20,360 nucleotides of DNA from an uncultured Oxalobacter sp. (GTDB taxonomy: Bacteria; Pseudomonadota; Gammaproteobacteria; Burkholderiales; Burkholderiaceae_D). The position numbers were made by a program, and so were the translations under genes. This document shows, piece after piece, positions 12,331 through 20,360 of the stretch (position 1 is its first letter; each line of letters begins with the position of its first letter). The stretch lies in assembly GCA_934270705.1 (NCBI GenBank), contig CAKQQG010000030.1, forward strand, positions 1-20,360, given 5' to 3'. The notes beneath the pieces were generated by a model. That model was not told the DNA's origin, did not search any database, and was given only the letters and a program-made list of their open reading frames with translations.

Positions 12331-12942
12331 ATGAAAGGTCTTTATATAGTCACTCCCGATTGGGACGATACGGCCAAAATGGTCGAAATAACGGAAAAAG
12401 CCTTGAAGGGCGGTGCTGAAATCGTGCAGTATCGGCACAAGACGGCGACTCCGGAATTGCGCAAGGAACAGGCCAGCGCGTTGCAGGCACTTTGTCGCCG
12501 GTATGGCAAACCGTTTATCATCAATGATTTTGTCGAGCTTTGCCTGGAACTGGATACAGACGGTATTCATGTCGGTGGAACGGACGCACCGGTCAAAAAA
12601 GTCCGTGCAGCCGTGGGCCCTGGCAAGATTGTGGGCGCATCCTGTTATGGTGATATTGAGTTGGCGCGCAAGGCGACGCGGGATGGTGCAAGTTATGTTG
12701 CGTTCGGCGGTTTTTATCCTTCGCGCGTGAAAAAATATCCGGTGACGACGCCGCAAAATATCGTGTCGGACTGGAAAAAGGAGATGCCATCGATGCCGGT
12801 TTGTGTCATCGGCGGCATGAACGTGGATAATGCGAGGCCTCTGGTCAAACTGGGGGCAGACATGGTAGCGGTAGTCAGTGGCGTTTATTTCCAGGAAGAT
12901 CCGGAAAAAGTGGCTGGCCAGTTTGCCGCGCTGTTTGAATAA
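12331..12942 (+). CDS. thiE: ThiE, thiamin-phosphate synthase
   Basis: ThiE joins HMP-PP and thiazole phosphate to give thiamin monophosphate. From ATG 12331 the product is 203 aa, starting MKGLYIVTPDWDDT, a common N-terminus for betaproteobacterial ThiE, with AGGGA (12321-12325) upstream. In-frame alternatives are ATG 12298 (preceded by AGGGTG) and ATG 12277, which overlaps the thiD stop as ATGA; these would add 11 or 18 residues that do not resemble the family. Visible motifs are QYRHK, FIINDF, DGIHVGG, GASCYGD, FGGFYPSRVKKY and CVIGGMN, covering the pyrophosphate and thiazole-phosphate sites. It is the last gene of the operon, and a terminator begins 27 bases after its stop. Confidence 0.95.
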   Translation: MKGLYIVTPDWDDTAKMVEITEKALKGGAEIVQYRHKTATPELRKEQASALQALCRRYGKPFIINDFVELCLELDTDGIHVGGTDAPVKKVRAAVGPGKIVGASCYGDIELARKATRDGASYVAFGGFYPSRVKKYPVTTPQNIVSDWKKEMPSMPVCVIGGMNVDNARPLVKLGADMVAVVSGVYFQEDPEKVAGQFAALFE

Positions 12943-12969
12943 CGATAAACGTGTTCAACGATGATTCAG

Positions 12970-12994
12970 ACCCGGCTCAATGCCGGGTTTTTTT
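12970..12994 (+). terminator. Intrinsic terminator of the thiC operon
   Basis: ACCCGGC (12970-12976) pairs with GCCGGGT (12982-12988) around loop tcaat, followed by a T-run through 12994. The run of seven T touches the cls stop codon (12993-12995), so the two convergent genes end on top of this element. On the minus strand there is no T-run after the stem, so it should act only on thi transcripts. Confidence 0.92.
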
Positions 12995-14456
12995 ATAGCA
13001 GTGGTGAAAAAAGACGTGCGATGGCTTCCGCCAGCTGGTGTACCAGGCCTGTTGTGCGCCCCGGCAGGACGCGTTCCGATGAGGTGAGATCCCGTTCGAA
13101 CTGTCTGGAGAGCATGTCTGCCAGTTTATCGCCATACGCCATCACGCAGACTTCGAAATTCAGTCTGAAACTGCGTGGATCGAAGTTGGCGGTTCCGATC
13201 AGACTGTATTGCTGATCGACGATGATGGTTTTGGAATGGAGCATGCGTCCCTTGTATTCCCATATCTTGACGCCGGCATGCATGAGTTCGTCGAAATAGG
13301 AACGCGCTGCCGCCGTAACCAGACGTGAATCGCTCTTTTCGGGAACGAGCAGGCGGACGTCGATGCCTCGCAAGGCAGCCGATGTCAGCGCGAACAGGGT
13401 CGCTTCTGTCGGGACAAAATAGGGGGTGGTCAGCCATACACGGATTTTGGCATTCTGGATCATGGCAAGATAGGTGCGATGGATGATTTCCCAGTCGTTG
13501 TCAGGTCCTGAAGGAATGATCTGGACGGGATACGGGCCGGATGACTGGATGGGAAAATAACCGGTGCGATCGGGGATTTTTCTTTCCTTGCTGGCATAGA
13601 CCCAGTCTTCCATAAAAATCAGTTGGAGCCAGTGGACGGCATTGCCGGTCAGTTGCAAATGGGTATCATGGTAGGCGGTATCGTGGATGCGTTCGTCTTC
13701 GTCGTCGGTGATATTCAGGCCACCGGTAAATCCGACCAGTCCGTCACAGATCACGATCTTGCGGTGTGTTCTCAGATTCACAAGCGGTTTCATCAGTTGC
13801 GAGATATGCGGTTTGTGGAAAAAGGCGAATTGCACACCGGCTTGCAGCATGGGAGACAAAAAACCGGCTTTCAGTCGTGAAGAACCGATACCATCAACGA
13901 GCAATCTGACCTTGACGCCATTTTCGGCCTTGCTGATCAGCAAATTGCGAAGTGTCGTTCCGATTTCATCGGGATCGAAAATGTAATATTCGAGATGGAT
14001 ATGGTGGGTTGCGTTGGCAATGGCATCCAGTATGGCGGTGTAGGTCTGTTTTCCATCGACCAGCAGGTGCAGTGATTTGGCGGTAGTCAACGGGAAACCT
14101 GTCGTCGTCCGGATGAGGTTGGCCAGTTGCATCAGTTCGCCGGAATGCGAACCGGATGCCAGAATACGGTTACGCAGTTTCAGGTACTCGGAATATTCCT
14201 TCAGTGCGGTTTTGGACGGCAATCGCCTGAATTGCTGGCGTTTGAGTTTCTGGGGGCCGAGAAAATGGTAAATCAGAAATCCGGCATACGGGATGAACGC
14301 CAGTGCGAGAATCCAGCTCAGTGTTGAAACGGGTGGGCGTTTTTGCAGGATGATCCAGAGCGACAGACAAATGATATATACAAGCCACGCAACTCCGAGC
14401 CACTTCACGAAGAAGGTGCCTGATGAAAAACTGAACAGTTCGTTGTATGGAAACAT
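12993..14456 (-). CDS. cls: Cardiolipin synthase (two HKD motifs, phospholipase D superfamily)
   Basis: The enzyme condenses two phosphatidylglycerol molecules to cardiolipin and glycerol at the inner membrane. The 487-aa protein has two hydrophobic N-terminal segments (about 15-37 and 45-66), matching the membrane and PLDNc region of ClsA-type synthases. Two phosphodiesterase motifs follow: HRKIVICD (H231, K233, D238) and HSKTIIVD (H407, K409, D414), the latter continued by GTANFDPRS. The length is typical of ClsA (E. coli 486). I cannot distinguish clsA from clsB by sequence alone, but the membrane segments favour the ClsA type. The start at 14456 is the first good ATG and lacks a clear Shine-Dalgarno. 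The gene is divergent from uvrD and convergent with thiE, with 50 bases between stops that hold the thi terminator. Confidence 0.93.
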   Translation of the reverse strand: MFPYNELFSFSSGTFFVKWLGVAWLVYIICLSLWIILQKRPPVSTLSWILALAFIPYAGFLIYHFLGPQKLKRQQFRRLPSKTALKEYSEYLKLRNRILASGSHSGELMQLANLIRTTTGFPLTTAKSLHLLVDGKQTYTAILDAIANATHHIHLEYYIFDPDEIGTTLRNLLISKAENGVKVRLLVDGIGSSRLKAGFLSPMLQAGVQFAFFHKPHISQLMKPLVNLRTHRKIVICDGLVGFTGGLNITDDEDERIHDTAYHDTHLQLTGNAVHWLQLIFMEDWVYASKERKIPDRTGYFPIQSSGPYPVQIIPSGPDNDWEIIHRTYLAMIQNAKIRVWLTTPYFVPTEATLFALTSAALRGIDVRLLVPEKSDSRLVTAAARSYFDELMHAGVKIWEYKGRMLHSKTIIVDQQYSLIGTANFDPRSFRLNFEVCVMAYGDKLADMLSRQFERDLTSSERVLPGRTTGLVHQLAEAIARLFSPLL

Positions 14457-14649
14457 GATGAAGACCGGTAAACATACCGCCTAACCGGTTCGGTACCGGA
14501 AAAACGGAGTCAGTATCATACGCTTCAAATGGCGATCTGGATAAGGAATGGCGATATTGTGCCATCGTTACGAAGTATCTGGCGGTTTATGCCGCGAAAA
14601 AGCAGTCGTCGGACAAGCATATGCCGGTTATTTACTGGATAATGTCGAA

Positions 14650-16938
14650 ATGGACAAACTATTGGAAAATCTCAATCCGGAACAGCTTTCGGCAGTGACG
14701 TTGCCCCCCCAGTCGGCATTGATACTGGCCGGTGCCGGATCCGGCAAAACACGGGTATTGACGACGAGGATTGCCTGGTTGCTGAAAACGGGACAGGTTT
14801 CCGCGGCCGGTGTCATGGCGGTCACATTTACCAACAAGGCGGCACGCGAAATGATGGCGCGCCTTTCCGCGATGGCGCATGTCAATGCGAAGAATATGTG
14901 GATCGGAACGTTTCATGGATTATGCAATCGCCTGTTGCGCAGGCATTACCATGATGCGGCGTTGCCGCAGATGTTTTCCATTCTGGATACGCAGGACCAG
15001 CTTTCGGCGATCAGGCGGCTTTTGAAAGCGAATGGTATCGACGAGGAAAATTTTCCGCCACGCGAACTGATGCATTACATCAATGCCGCCAAGGAAAAGG
15101 GGTTGCGTGCCGCAGATGTCGATGCCTATGACGACTATGACCGGCAACGTGCCGCGCTGTATGAACTGTATGAACAGCAGTGCCAGCGGGAGGGGGTTGT
15201 CGATTTTGCGGAACTGCTTTTGCGCAGTTGCGAGTTGCTGGAGCGTAACGAGTTGTTGCGTGAGCACTACCGAGCACGTTTTTCGCATATTCTGATAGAT
15301 GAATTTCAGGATACGAATAATATTCAGTATCGCTGGCTGAAATTGCTGGCCGGTGACAGGACAGCGATTTTTGCGGTGGGTGACGACGACCAGAGCATTT
15401 ATGCCTTCCGGGGAGCCAATGTCGGAAACATGCTTTCTTTCCAGCACGATTTCAAAGTGCAAAATCTGATCAGGCTGGAGCGGAACTATCGTTCATATGC
15501 CCATATTCTGAATGCTGCCAATACGTTGATTGCGCACAATACACACCGACTTGGCAAGAATTTGCATACCGATGCGGGTGAGGGGGAACCGATCCGTGTT
15601 TGTGAAGCGACATCCGATCTTAACGAGGTCCAGTGGATTCTGGATGAAGTCGGACATTTGCTTGACGAGGGCTTTTCACGAAGCGATATCGCCATTTTGT
15701 ACCGTTCCAATGCCCAATCGCGTGTGATCGAACATGGTTTGTTCAGCGCAGGGATTCCCTATCGGGTATATGGCGGCTTGCGTTTTTTCGAGCGTGCCGA
15801 AATCAGACATGCCGTGGCGTATCTTCAGCTGATCGACAATCCGGACAACAACACGGCTTTTTTAAGAGTGGTCAATTTCCCGACACGGGGTATCGGGACA
15901 CGTACTATCGAGCAGTTGCAGGAAATCGCCAAATCGCAAGGAATTTCCCTGTATGCGGCATTGCCGTATGTGTCGGGCAGGGGGGGGGCTGCGCTGAAGG
16001 CCTTTGCGCGGCTTGTCGAACAGATGCGCGCAGAAGTGAGCGCTATGCCGTTGCCGGAGCTGATACAGACTGTACTGGACAGAAGTGGTTTGTTGCAGCA
16101 TTACCGTACTGAAAAGGAAGGCACGGAACGTCTGGAGAATCTGGAGCAGCTGGTATCTGCGGCCACGGTCTTTCTGTCGGAAGAAGGGTTTTCGCTGGAT
16201 GCTCCTGCCCTGCGTATCGAATATTTGCCTGATGAAAATAGTGATGCACCGCGTTTGCCCCCTGCGGCCGATGTGCTGGTGGACGATGATGAGTCGCTTT
16301 CTCTTGCGATGTCGCCTTTATCGGCTTTCCTGACGCATGCATCGCTGGAAGCTGGCGACAATCAGGCGAGCGAAGGGGAAGACGCCTTGCAGCTGATGAC
16401 GGTCCATTCGGCAAAAGGACTGGAATTCGGCGCGGTTTTCATCACCGGGCTGGAAGAAGGCCTTTTCCCGCATGAAAACAGCATGTCGGAAAACGGTGGT
16501 CTCGAAGAAGAGCGGCGTTTGATGTATGTGGCGATTACACGTGCACGGAAGCGGCTTTATATGAGTTGTGCACAGACACGTATGCTGCATGGACATATGC
16601 GTTATAACGTATCGTCGCGTTTTTTGAGCGAATTGCCTGAGGGGACGCTGAAATGGCTGACGCCCGGTAAATCGTCTGCGCATGCGGGATACCAGACAGG
16701 TGCAGACGATGCATTCACGTTTTCGGATGCGCGAAGCGTCGGGGACAATACTGCGGCTTCATTCGACAGGAACAGTCAGTGGCGGGTCGGTGAAACCGTT
16801 TTCCACAAAAAGTTCGGGGAAGGGGTGATCGTCAGTCTTGAGGGACAGGGTGCCAGTGTCAGGGCCAATATCAATTTCGGTCGTTATGGCATGAAATTGC
16901 TGGATCTCGGGATCGCAAAACTGGAGCGTGTGTCCTGA
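14650..16938 (+). CDS. uvrD: UvrD-type DNA helicase II (superfamily 1A)
   Basis: This is an ATP-driven 3'-5' helicase for nucleotide excision and mismatch repair. The 762-aa product carries Walker A AGAGSGKT (residues 27-34), TFTNKAA, the GTFHGLCNRLLR block, Walker B IDEFQDTN (D217-E218), GDDDQSIYAFRGA, LERNYRS, MTVHSAKGLEF and YVAITRARKRLY. The C-terminus has the UvrD/PcrA tail VFHKKFGEGVIVSLEGQG, which separates it from Rep. An in-frame ATG at 14548 would add 34 unrelated residues. I chose 14650 because MDKLLENLNPEQLSAV is a standard start, though its Shine-Dalgarno is weak. The coding sequence contains a C7 run (14704-14710) and a G9 run (15980-15988). One base (16939) separates its stop from that of hldA on the other strand. 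Confidence 0.95.
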   Translation: MDKLLENLNPEQLSAVTLPPQSALILAGAGSGKTRVLTTRIAWLLKTGQVSAAGVMAVTFTNKAAREMMARLSAMAHVNAKNMWIGTFHGLCNRLLRRHYHDAALPQMFSILDTQDQLSAIRRLLKANGIDEENFPPRELMHYINAAKEKGLRAADVDAYDDYDRQRAALYELYEQQCQREGVVDFAELLLRSCELLERNELLREHYRARFSHILIDEFQDTNNIQYRWLKLLAGDRTAIFAVGDDDQSIYAFRGANVGNMLSFQHDFKVQNLIRLERNYRSYAHILNAANTLIAHNTHRLGKNLHTDAGEGEPIRVCEATSDLNEVQWILDEVGHLLDEGFSRSDIAILYRSNAQSRVIEHGLFSAGIPYRVYGGLRFFERAEIRHAVAYLQLIDNPDNNTAFLRVVNFPTRGIGTRTIEQLQEIAKSQGISLYAALPYVSGRGGAALKAFARLVEQMRAEVSAMPLPELIQTVLDRSGLLQHYRTEKEGTERLENLEQLVSAATVFLSEEGFSLDAPALRIEYLPDENSDAPRLPPAADVLVDDDESLSLAMSPLSAFLTHASLEAGDNQASEGEDALQLMTVHSAKGLEFGAVFITGLEEGLFPHENSMSENGGLEEERRLMYVAITRARKRLYMSCAQTRMLHGHMRYNVSSRFLSELPEGTLKWLTPGKSSAHAGYQTGADDAFTFSDARSVGDNTAASFDRNSQWRVGETVFHKKFGEGVIVSLEGQGASVRANINFGRYGMKLLDLGIAKLERVS
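15980..15988 (+). repeat. Nine-G homopolymer inside uvrD
   Basis: Nine consecutive G encode part of Arg444-Gly445-Gly446-Ala447 of the helicase. Loss of one G would put TGA in frame at 15995-15997 after two altered residues. This leaves a roughly 448-residue product lacking the C-terminal helicase motifs. Tracts this long are prone to slippage during replication. Confidence 0.95.
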
Positions 16939-16939
16939 C

Positions 16940-17860
16940 TTATGCGGGGAACAGTTCTTCCGGTGTGACGGTGGCAGTTCCGAGCTTGCCGACGACGATA
17001 CCTGCGGCACGATTGGCGATCTGTACGGCTTCGGATACGGATTTGCCGTTGCCGAGCATGGTTGCCAGCGTAGCGATGACGGTATCGCCGGCACCCGATA
17101 CGTCGAACACTTCGCGTGCCACGGTCGGAATATGCAGCACTTCGGTCGCTCCGTAAAGCGACATGCCTTCTTCGGAACGTGTCAGCAACAGATATTGCAG
17201 GTTCAGCGTTTCACGCAGTTTCTGTGCTTTTTCCGTCAGTTCCGTTTCGTCTTTCCAGCTGCCGACGATCTGTCGCAGTTCTGATTTGTTCGGTGTCAGG
17301 ATCGTTGCGCCACGGTATTTGGAAAAGTCATCGCCTTTCGGGTCGATCAGGGTGGCTTTTCCGGCTTTGCGCGCATCGTCGATCATGTTGGATACGTGAT
17401 CGAGTGCGCCTTTTCCGTAATCCGACAAAATGATGATGTCATGTTCGGCAAGCAGTTTCCTGTACTGATCGCGTGCGTTTTCCAGTATTTCGTGGGTAGG
17501 TCTTTTTTCGAAATCCAGACGCAAAAGCTGTTGTTGCCTTCCGATAACGCGCAATTTGACGGTTGTCGAAATACCGGGAGCCGAGTGGAGACAGGGGGTG
17601 ATACCGGATTGTTCCAGCAGTTTGCCGATGACGGCGCCAGCTTCATCATTGCCGGTCACACCAAGAAGGCTGCAGGAAGCGCCCAGTGCAGCGACATTGC
17701 GCGCGACATTGGCGGCTCCGCCCAGACGTTCCTCGTTTTTGCCGATCAACACAACCGGAACAGGTGCTTCCGGCGATATGCGGTTGACATCACCGAACCA
17801 GTAACGATCGAGCATGACGTCGCCGACGATCAGTATGCGGGGATTTTTCTTGTTCTTCAT
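16940..17860 (-). CDS. hldA: D-glycero-beta-D-manno-heptose-7-phosphate kinase (HldA / RfaE domain 1)
   Basis: The enzyme phosphorylates heptose 7-phosphate at C1 on the route to ADP-heptose, needed for the lipopolysaccharide inner core. The 306-aa PfkB-type kinase begins with ILIVGDVMLDRYWFGDVNRI and has the GGAANVARN substrate loop. It ends with the PfkB signature DVSGAGDT (residues 253-260, catalytic Asp259). It matches only the kinase half of the bifunctional E. coli HldE. The nucleotidyltransferase half is missing, so an hldC-type gene should lie elsewhere, as is usual in betaproteobacteria. It lies 51 bases downstream of lapB and is probably the last gene of lapA-lapB-hldA. No terminator is visible after it. 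Confidence 0.94.
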   Translation of the reverse strand: MKNKKNPRILIVGDVMLDRYWFGDVNRISPEAPVPVVLIGKNEERLGGAANVARNVAALGASCSLLGVTGNDEAGAVIGKLLEQSGITPCLHSAPGISTTVKLRVIGRQQQLLRLDFEKRPTHEILENARDQYRKLLAEHDIIILSDYGKGALDHVSNMIDDARKAGKATLIDPKGDDFSKYRGATILTPNKSELRQIVGSWKDETELTEKAQKLRETLNLQYLLLTRSEEGMSLYGATEVLHIPTVAREVFDVSGAGDTVIATLATMLGNGKSVSEAVQIANRAAGIVVGKLGTATVTPEELFPA

Positions 17861-17911
17861 ATCCGGTGCTAGCTAGGTATTGACTTGAATGGGCAGTTCG
17901 GCAATCCGTGT

Positions 17912-19087
17912 TCAGGAGGACAGCTTCATTTCTTCGATTCGTCTCGGCGGATAGGTTTCCCATTGATGGCAGCCCGGGCATTGCCAGTAATAATGACGTG
18001 CCTCGAAACCGCAATGATTGCACTGGTAGCGCGAGAGTCTGAATGCATATCGCTGGACGAGAGTGCGGACGAAGGACAAGTCTTCGCGGATTTCAGGTGG
18101 AACGACCAGCAATTGTGCTTCCAGCAGCTTGTCCAGCCCCAACAGGGTCGGTGTACGCCGCAGTTCGTCATGAACAAGCCGGTTTGCAGCTTCCGGGCCT
18201 TCCTGTTTCAGGACGGCCTTGAACAGGATTTCAAGCAGATCGATCGAAGCGGTTTCGGCCAGATAGAATCTGAGCAGGCTGATGCCTTCCTGTGCCCGTC
18301 CGGCCGCCTGATAGCCTTCCATCAGACGCTGCGCTACCAGTACAGTATGCGGCATGCTTTGTTTTTCGACACGTCGCCAGGTTGTCAGCGCTTCTTCAGG
18401 TTTGCCAAGCGCCATCAGGGCATCACCTGTCAATATGGTGGCGCGGACGCTCATACGGTCGATGGAAAGCGCGGTATCCAGAAGCGGTAACGCTTTTTCG
18501 GGATGCGTGTTGACGAGTTCGTCTTCGGCCAGTTCACAATAAAATTGCGCGATCTGTTTGTTGCGGTTGCCGGTTCCGGAGTTTTGCAGGGCACGTGCGG
18601 CGTCGATCGCCTGTCTCCATTCCTTTTCCCGCTGGAAGATTTCCAGCAGCGCACGACGTGCCTGAACGGAGTACGGGGTTTCGGTCAGTTCACGGAAAAC
18701 TTCCTCGGCACGATCGAGCAGACCGGCTTTCAGAAAATCCTGCCCCAGTTCATAGCTGGCCTGCATGCGTTGTTCCGGCGGAAGGTCGGGGCGCAACAGC
18801 AGGTTCTGGTGCATACGGATGGCACGTTCCGTTTCGCCACGCCGCCTGAACAGGTTGCCCAGCGCGAAGTGCAGATCCGCGGTTTCCGGATCCAGACGGA
18901 CGATTTCGATAAAGGCATCGATCGCCTTGTCGGGCTGTTCGTTCAGCAGGAAATTCAGTCCCTTGAAATAGCCCTTGGGCAGGCTGCGCGATTCGGAAAG
19001 CAGTTGCTTGATGTCGATACGTGCAGCGACCCATCCCAGTCCGAAGAAAAGCGGGATGCTTAACAGCCACCAGATTTCAAATTCCAT
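17912..19087 (-). CDS. lapB: LapB (YciM), lipopolysaccharide assembly regulator with TPR repeats
   Basis: LapB is an inner-membrane-anchored cytoplasmic protein that, in E. coli, presents LpxC to FtsH for degradation and so sets lipopolysaccharide synthesis. The 391-aa protein starts with one hydrophobic anchor (about residues 5-22, IWWLLSIPLFFGLGWVAA). A chain of TPR-like helices follows, for example AIDAFIEIVRLDPETADLHF. It ends with a rubredoxin-type zinc knuckle, CNHC then CPGC (C356, C359, C370, C373). Length and architecture match the family (E. coli 389). It begins 18 bases after the lapA stop, without a clear Shine-Dalgarno, which suggests coupling to lapA. hldA follows in the same direction, giving an LPS-related operon. 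Confidence 0.95.
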   Translation of the reverse strand: MEFEIWWLLSIPLFFGLGWVAARIDIKQLLSESRSLPKGYFKGLNFLLNEQPDKAIDAFIEIVRLDPETADLHFALGNLFRRRGETERAIRMHQNLLLRPDLPPEQRMQASYELGQDFLKAGLLDRAEEVFRELTETPYSVQARRALLEIFQREKEWRQAIDAARALQNSGTGNRNKQIAQFYCELAEDELVNTHPEKALPLLDTALSIDRMSVRATILTGDALMALGKPEEALTTWRRVEKQSMPHTVLVAQRLMEGYQAAGRAQEGISLLRFYLAETASIDLLEILFKAVLKQEGPEAANRLVHDELRRTPTLLGLDKLLEAQLLVVPPEIREDLSFVRTLVQRYAFRLSRYQCNHCGFEARHYYWQCPGCHQWETYPPRRIEEMKLSS

Positions 19088-19105
19088 ACACTATCTAAAA
19101 ATAAA

Positions 19106-19444
19106 CTATTCTGTTTGTGTCTCGGACGGTTTGCCGTCGGAAACGATACTGTCCGGAGCCGATGCGATACCGGTTTTTTGCTGTGATTTTTGCAATTGTA
19201 CGATTTCGTCGAGTTTCTTTTTTTGCCGGGACAATTCGATCCGGCTCCTCAATACCGCGGGAATCATCGCCAGCAGCCCGAGGGCGGCGCCCGCCAGAAA
19301 GAAGCACAGCACAATCAGTACCAGCGGTCCGCGAAGCTCATATCCCCAGAAAAAGTATAAAGCGGTTTCCTGGGTATTTTTCAGGGCCAGTATGAAAAAA
19401 AATATGAAAAGGACCGCAGCGATTATACGGGAGAGCCATTTCAT
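19106..19444 (-). CDS. lapA: LapA, lipopolysaccharide assembly protein A domain (DUF1049)
   Basis: This small inner-membrane protein partners LapB. The 112-aa product has two transmembrane segments (about residues 6-21 and 40-64), joined by the short polar stretch LKNTQETALYFFWGYELRGP, which is typical of the DUF1049/LapA family. A basic, coiled-coil-like cytoplasmic segment follows (RSRIELSRQKKKLDEIVQLQ), then a low-complexity tail. It has a good Shine-Dalgarno: on the minus strand AAAAGGAC lies about seven bases before the ATG. The preceding gap to ihfB is 121 bases and contains the ihfB terminator, so lapA probably has its own promoter around 19445-19500. I could not identify that promoter with confidence. 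Confidence 0.93.
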   Translation of the reverse strand: MKWLSRIIAAVLFIFFFILALKNTQETALYFFWGYELRGPLVLIVLCFFLAGAALGLLAMIPAVLRSRIELSRQKKKLDEIVQLQKSQQKTGIASAPDSIVSDGKPSETQTE

Positions 19445-19506
19445 GATTCAGTCCTTTTGACAGTTGCCATAAAGAGTATGTTGCTGCGAAGGTATGATTG
19501 TACGTG

Positions 19507-19533
19507 AAAAAGGGCATCCGAAGATGCCCTTTT
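19507..19533 (-). terminator. Intrinsic terminator after ihfB with UUCG tetraloop
   Basis: On the minus strand a stem of about 11 bp (19523-19533 with 19508-19518) is closed by a C(UUCG)G tetraloop, an unusually stable loop, and is followed by a run of five T ending at 19507. It separates rpsA-ihfB from lapA-lapB-hldA. The plus-strand complement also ends in four T, but no plus-strand gene reads into it. Confidence 0.92.
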
Positions 19534-19565
19534 GGATTGAGAAAGCTTAATCGAAACAAGCGCTG

Positions 19566-19859
19566 TCAGCCCGCCTTTGCGGCAGAATCAACACGCTGTC
19601 GCAACTCTTTTCCGGGTTTGAAGTGCGGCACCCGTTTGGCTTCCACCAGCACTTTTTCTCCGGAACGTGGATTGCGGCCGATTCTCGGCGGACGGACGCT
19701 CAGTGCAAAACTGCCGAAACCGCGAATTTCGATGCGCTGACCGCCTGCCAAAGCGTCCGCCATGGCGTCCAGTATGGTCTTCACGGTCAGCTCAGCATCC
19801 CGGGCCAACAGTTGTGGATAGCTGTTCGCCAGGGAAATGATCAATTCGGATTTGGTCAT
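19566..19859 (-). CDS. ihfB: IhfB, integration host factor beta subunit
   Basis: IHF-beta pairs with IHF-alpha to bend DNA sharply at specific sites, acting in recombination, replication and transcription. The 97-aa product begins [20 protein letters not shown] and contains the DNA-binding signature [21 protein letters not shown], with the intercalating proline region in GRNP (61-64). It ends with a short Ala-rich tail. The MTKSELI start and the position directly after rpsA identify it as the beta subunit rather than HU or IHF-alpha. It starts 13 bases after the rpsA stop, so the two are cotranscribed, as in many proteobacteria. The ATG has at best a weak GAGTG Shine-Dalgarno. A terminator follows at 19507-19533. 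Confidence 0.96.
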   Translation of the reverse strand: MTKSELIISLANSYPQLLARDAELTVKTILDAMADALAGGQRIEIRGFGSFALSVRPPRIGRNPRSGEKVLVEAKRVPHFKPGKELRQRVDSAAKAG

Positions 19860-19872
19860 TGTGCACTCGTGA

Positions 19873-20360
19873 TTATTGCTTGTTGTCGAATTTCGCTTTG
19901 AGCAGGGCGCCCAGACTGGTCATGCCGGAAGCTGCGCTGGAGTCATTCTGGATCTTCTGCATGGCTTCCTGGGTTTCCATCTGGTCTTTTGCCTTGATCG
20001 ACAGCTGGAGAGAGCGGGACTTGCGGTCGATATTGATGATCATGACTTCGACCTGATCGCCTGCTTTCAGATGGGTACCTGCATCTTCCACACGATCGCG
20101 GGAGATTTCCGATGCACGCAGATAGCCTTCAACATCGTCGTTCAACTGGATGACGGCACCTTTCGGTTCTACCGACTTGACCGTGCCGGTCACGATGGAA
20201 CCCTTGTCGTTCATGGCGATGTAGTTGTTGAACGGGTCGCCTTCGAGCTGTTTGACGCCCAGGGAAACACGTTCGCGTTCGACATCGATGGCCAGGACGA
20301 CGGCTTCGAGTTCATCACCTTTCTTGTAGTTGTGAACAGCGGTTTCGCCCGGTTCCGTCC
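19873..20360 (-). CDS. rpsA: RpsA, 30S ribosomal protein S1, C-terminal part
   Basis: S1 binds mRNA on the 30S subunit and helps initiation on structured or weak-SD messages. The frame is open from the right edge and gives the last 162 residues; about 400 N-terminal residues lie outside the window. The visible part holds the end of one S1 (OB-fold) repeat ([20 protein letters not shown], then [15 protein letters not shown]). A complete final S1 repeat follows ([20 protein letters not shown], then [11 protein letters not shown]). The tail ends [13 protein letters not shown]. The ATG at 20214 within the frame is internal and is not a start. ihfB follows 13 bases downstream. Many genes in this window have weak Shine-Dalgarno sequences, which would fit reliance on S1, though that is only an inference. 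Confidence 0.96.
   Translation of the reverse strand, partial: TEPGETAVHNYKKGDELEAVVLAIDVERERVSLGVKQLEGDPFNNYIAMNDKGSIVTGTVKSVEPKGAVIQLNDDVEGYLRASEISRDRVEDAGTHLKAGDQVEVMIINIDRKSRSLQLSIKAKDQMETQEAMQKIQNDSSAASGMTSLGALLKAKFDNKQ

Noticed and set aside
14484..14505. CCGGT/ACCGG-rich partial palindromes between cls and uvrD
   Set aside because: Several short pairings are possible but none gives a clean stem with a T-run in the direction of either gene, and the divergent layout does not call for a terminator.
14638..14650. GATAAT ending seven bases before the uvrD ATG, which would make a leaderless message
   Set aside because: No acceptable -35 lies at the right spacing, and a single six-base match in AT-rich DNA is weak evidence.

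Overview
The window reads as a stretch of betaproteobacterial chromosome at moderate GC. Gene content and neighbourhoods point to Burkholderiales, most likely Oxalobacteraceae: secA-argJ-DUF815 ATPase, a TPP-controlled thiC cluster, and rpsA-ihfB followed by lapA-lapB-hldA. An Oxalobacter-like organism is my best guess. This rests on protein resemblance and synteny from memory, not on a search. I see no mobile elements, CRISPR arrays, tRNA or rRNA genes, and no clear foreign block.

Layout. (1) 1-56 holds the first codons of a minus-strand gene, possibly DciA/DUF721. A divergent control region leads into secA (332), argJ (3145) and a DUF815 AAA-type ATPase whose start overlaps the argJ stop. 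This run ends at an 18-bp perfect-stem bidirectional terminator (5325-5368). (2) valS lies on the minus strand (5376-8171). (3) 8172-8446 is a divergent control region with a TPP riboswitch and an SD-sequestering hairpin in front of thiC. (4) The thiamin operon thiC-thiS-thiG-thiD-thiE follows and ends in a terminator at 12970-12994. (5) A two-HKD cardiolipin synthase gene (minus) and a uvrD-type helicase gene (plus) are divergent. (6) On the minus strand, reading inward from the right edge, are rpsA (partial), ihfB and a UUCG-loop terminator, then lapA-lapB-hldA, which ends one base from the uvrD stop.

How the genes work together. ThiC makes HMP-P, ThiD phosphorylates it, ThiS and ThiG build the thiazole, and ThiE joins the two halves to thiamin phosphate, while the leader senses the end product. 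The window contains no thiO, thiH or thiF, so thiazole synthesis needs genes elsewhere. LapA, LapB and HldA all concern lipopolysaccharide: control of LpxC turnover and heptose activation for the inner core. Cls, SecA and LapAB make the window rich in envelope functions.

Most of the window is conserved housekeeping DNA, and I find no new multi-gene system. The observations most worth a second look are the predicted mutually exclusive fold linking the TPP aptamer to the thiC ribosome-binding site, a nine-G tract inside uvrD, and the in-frame amber-stopped mini-ORF with a hairpin over the thiD start.
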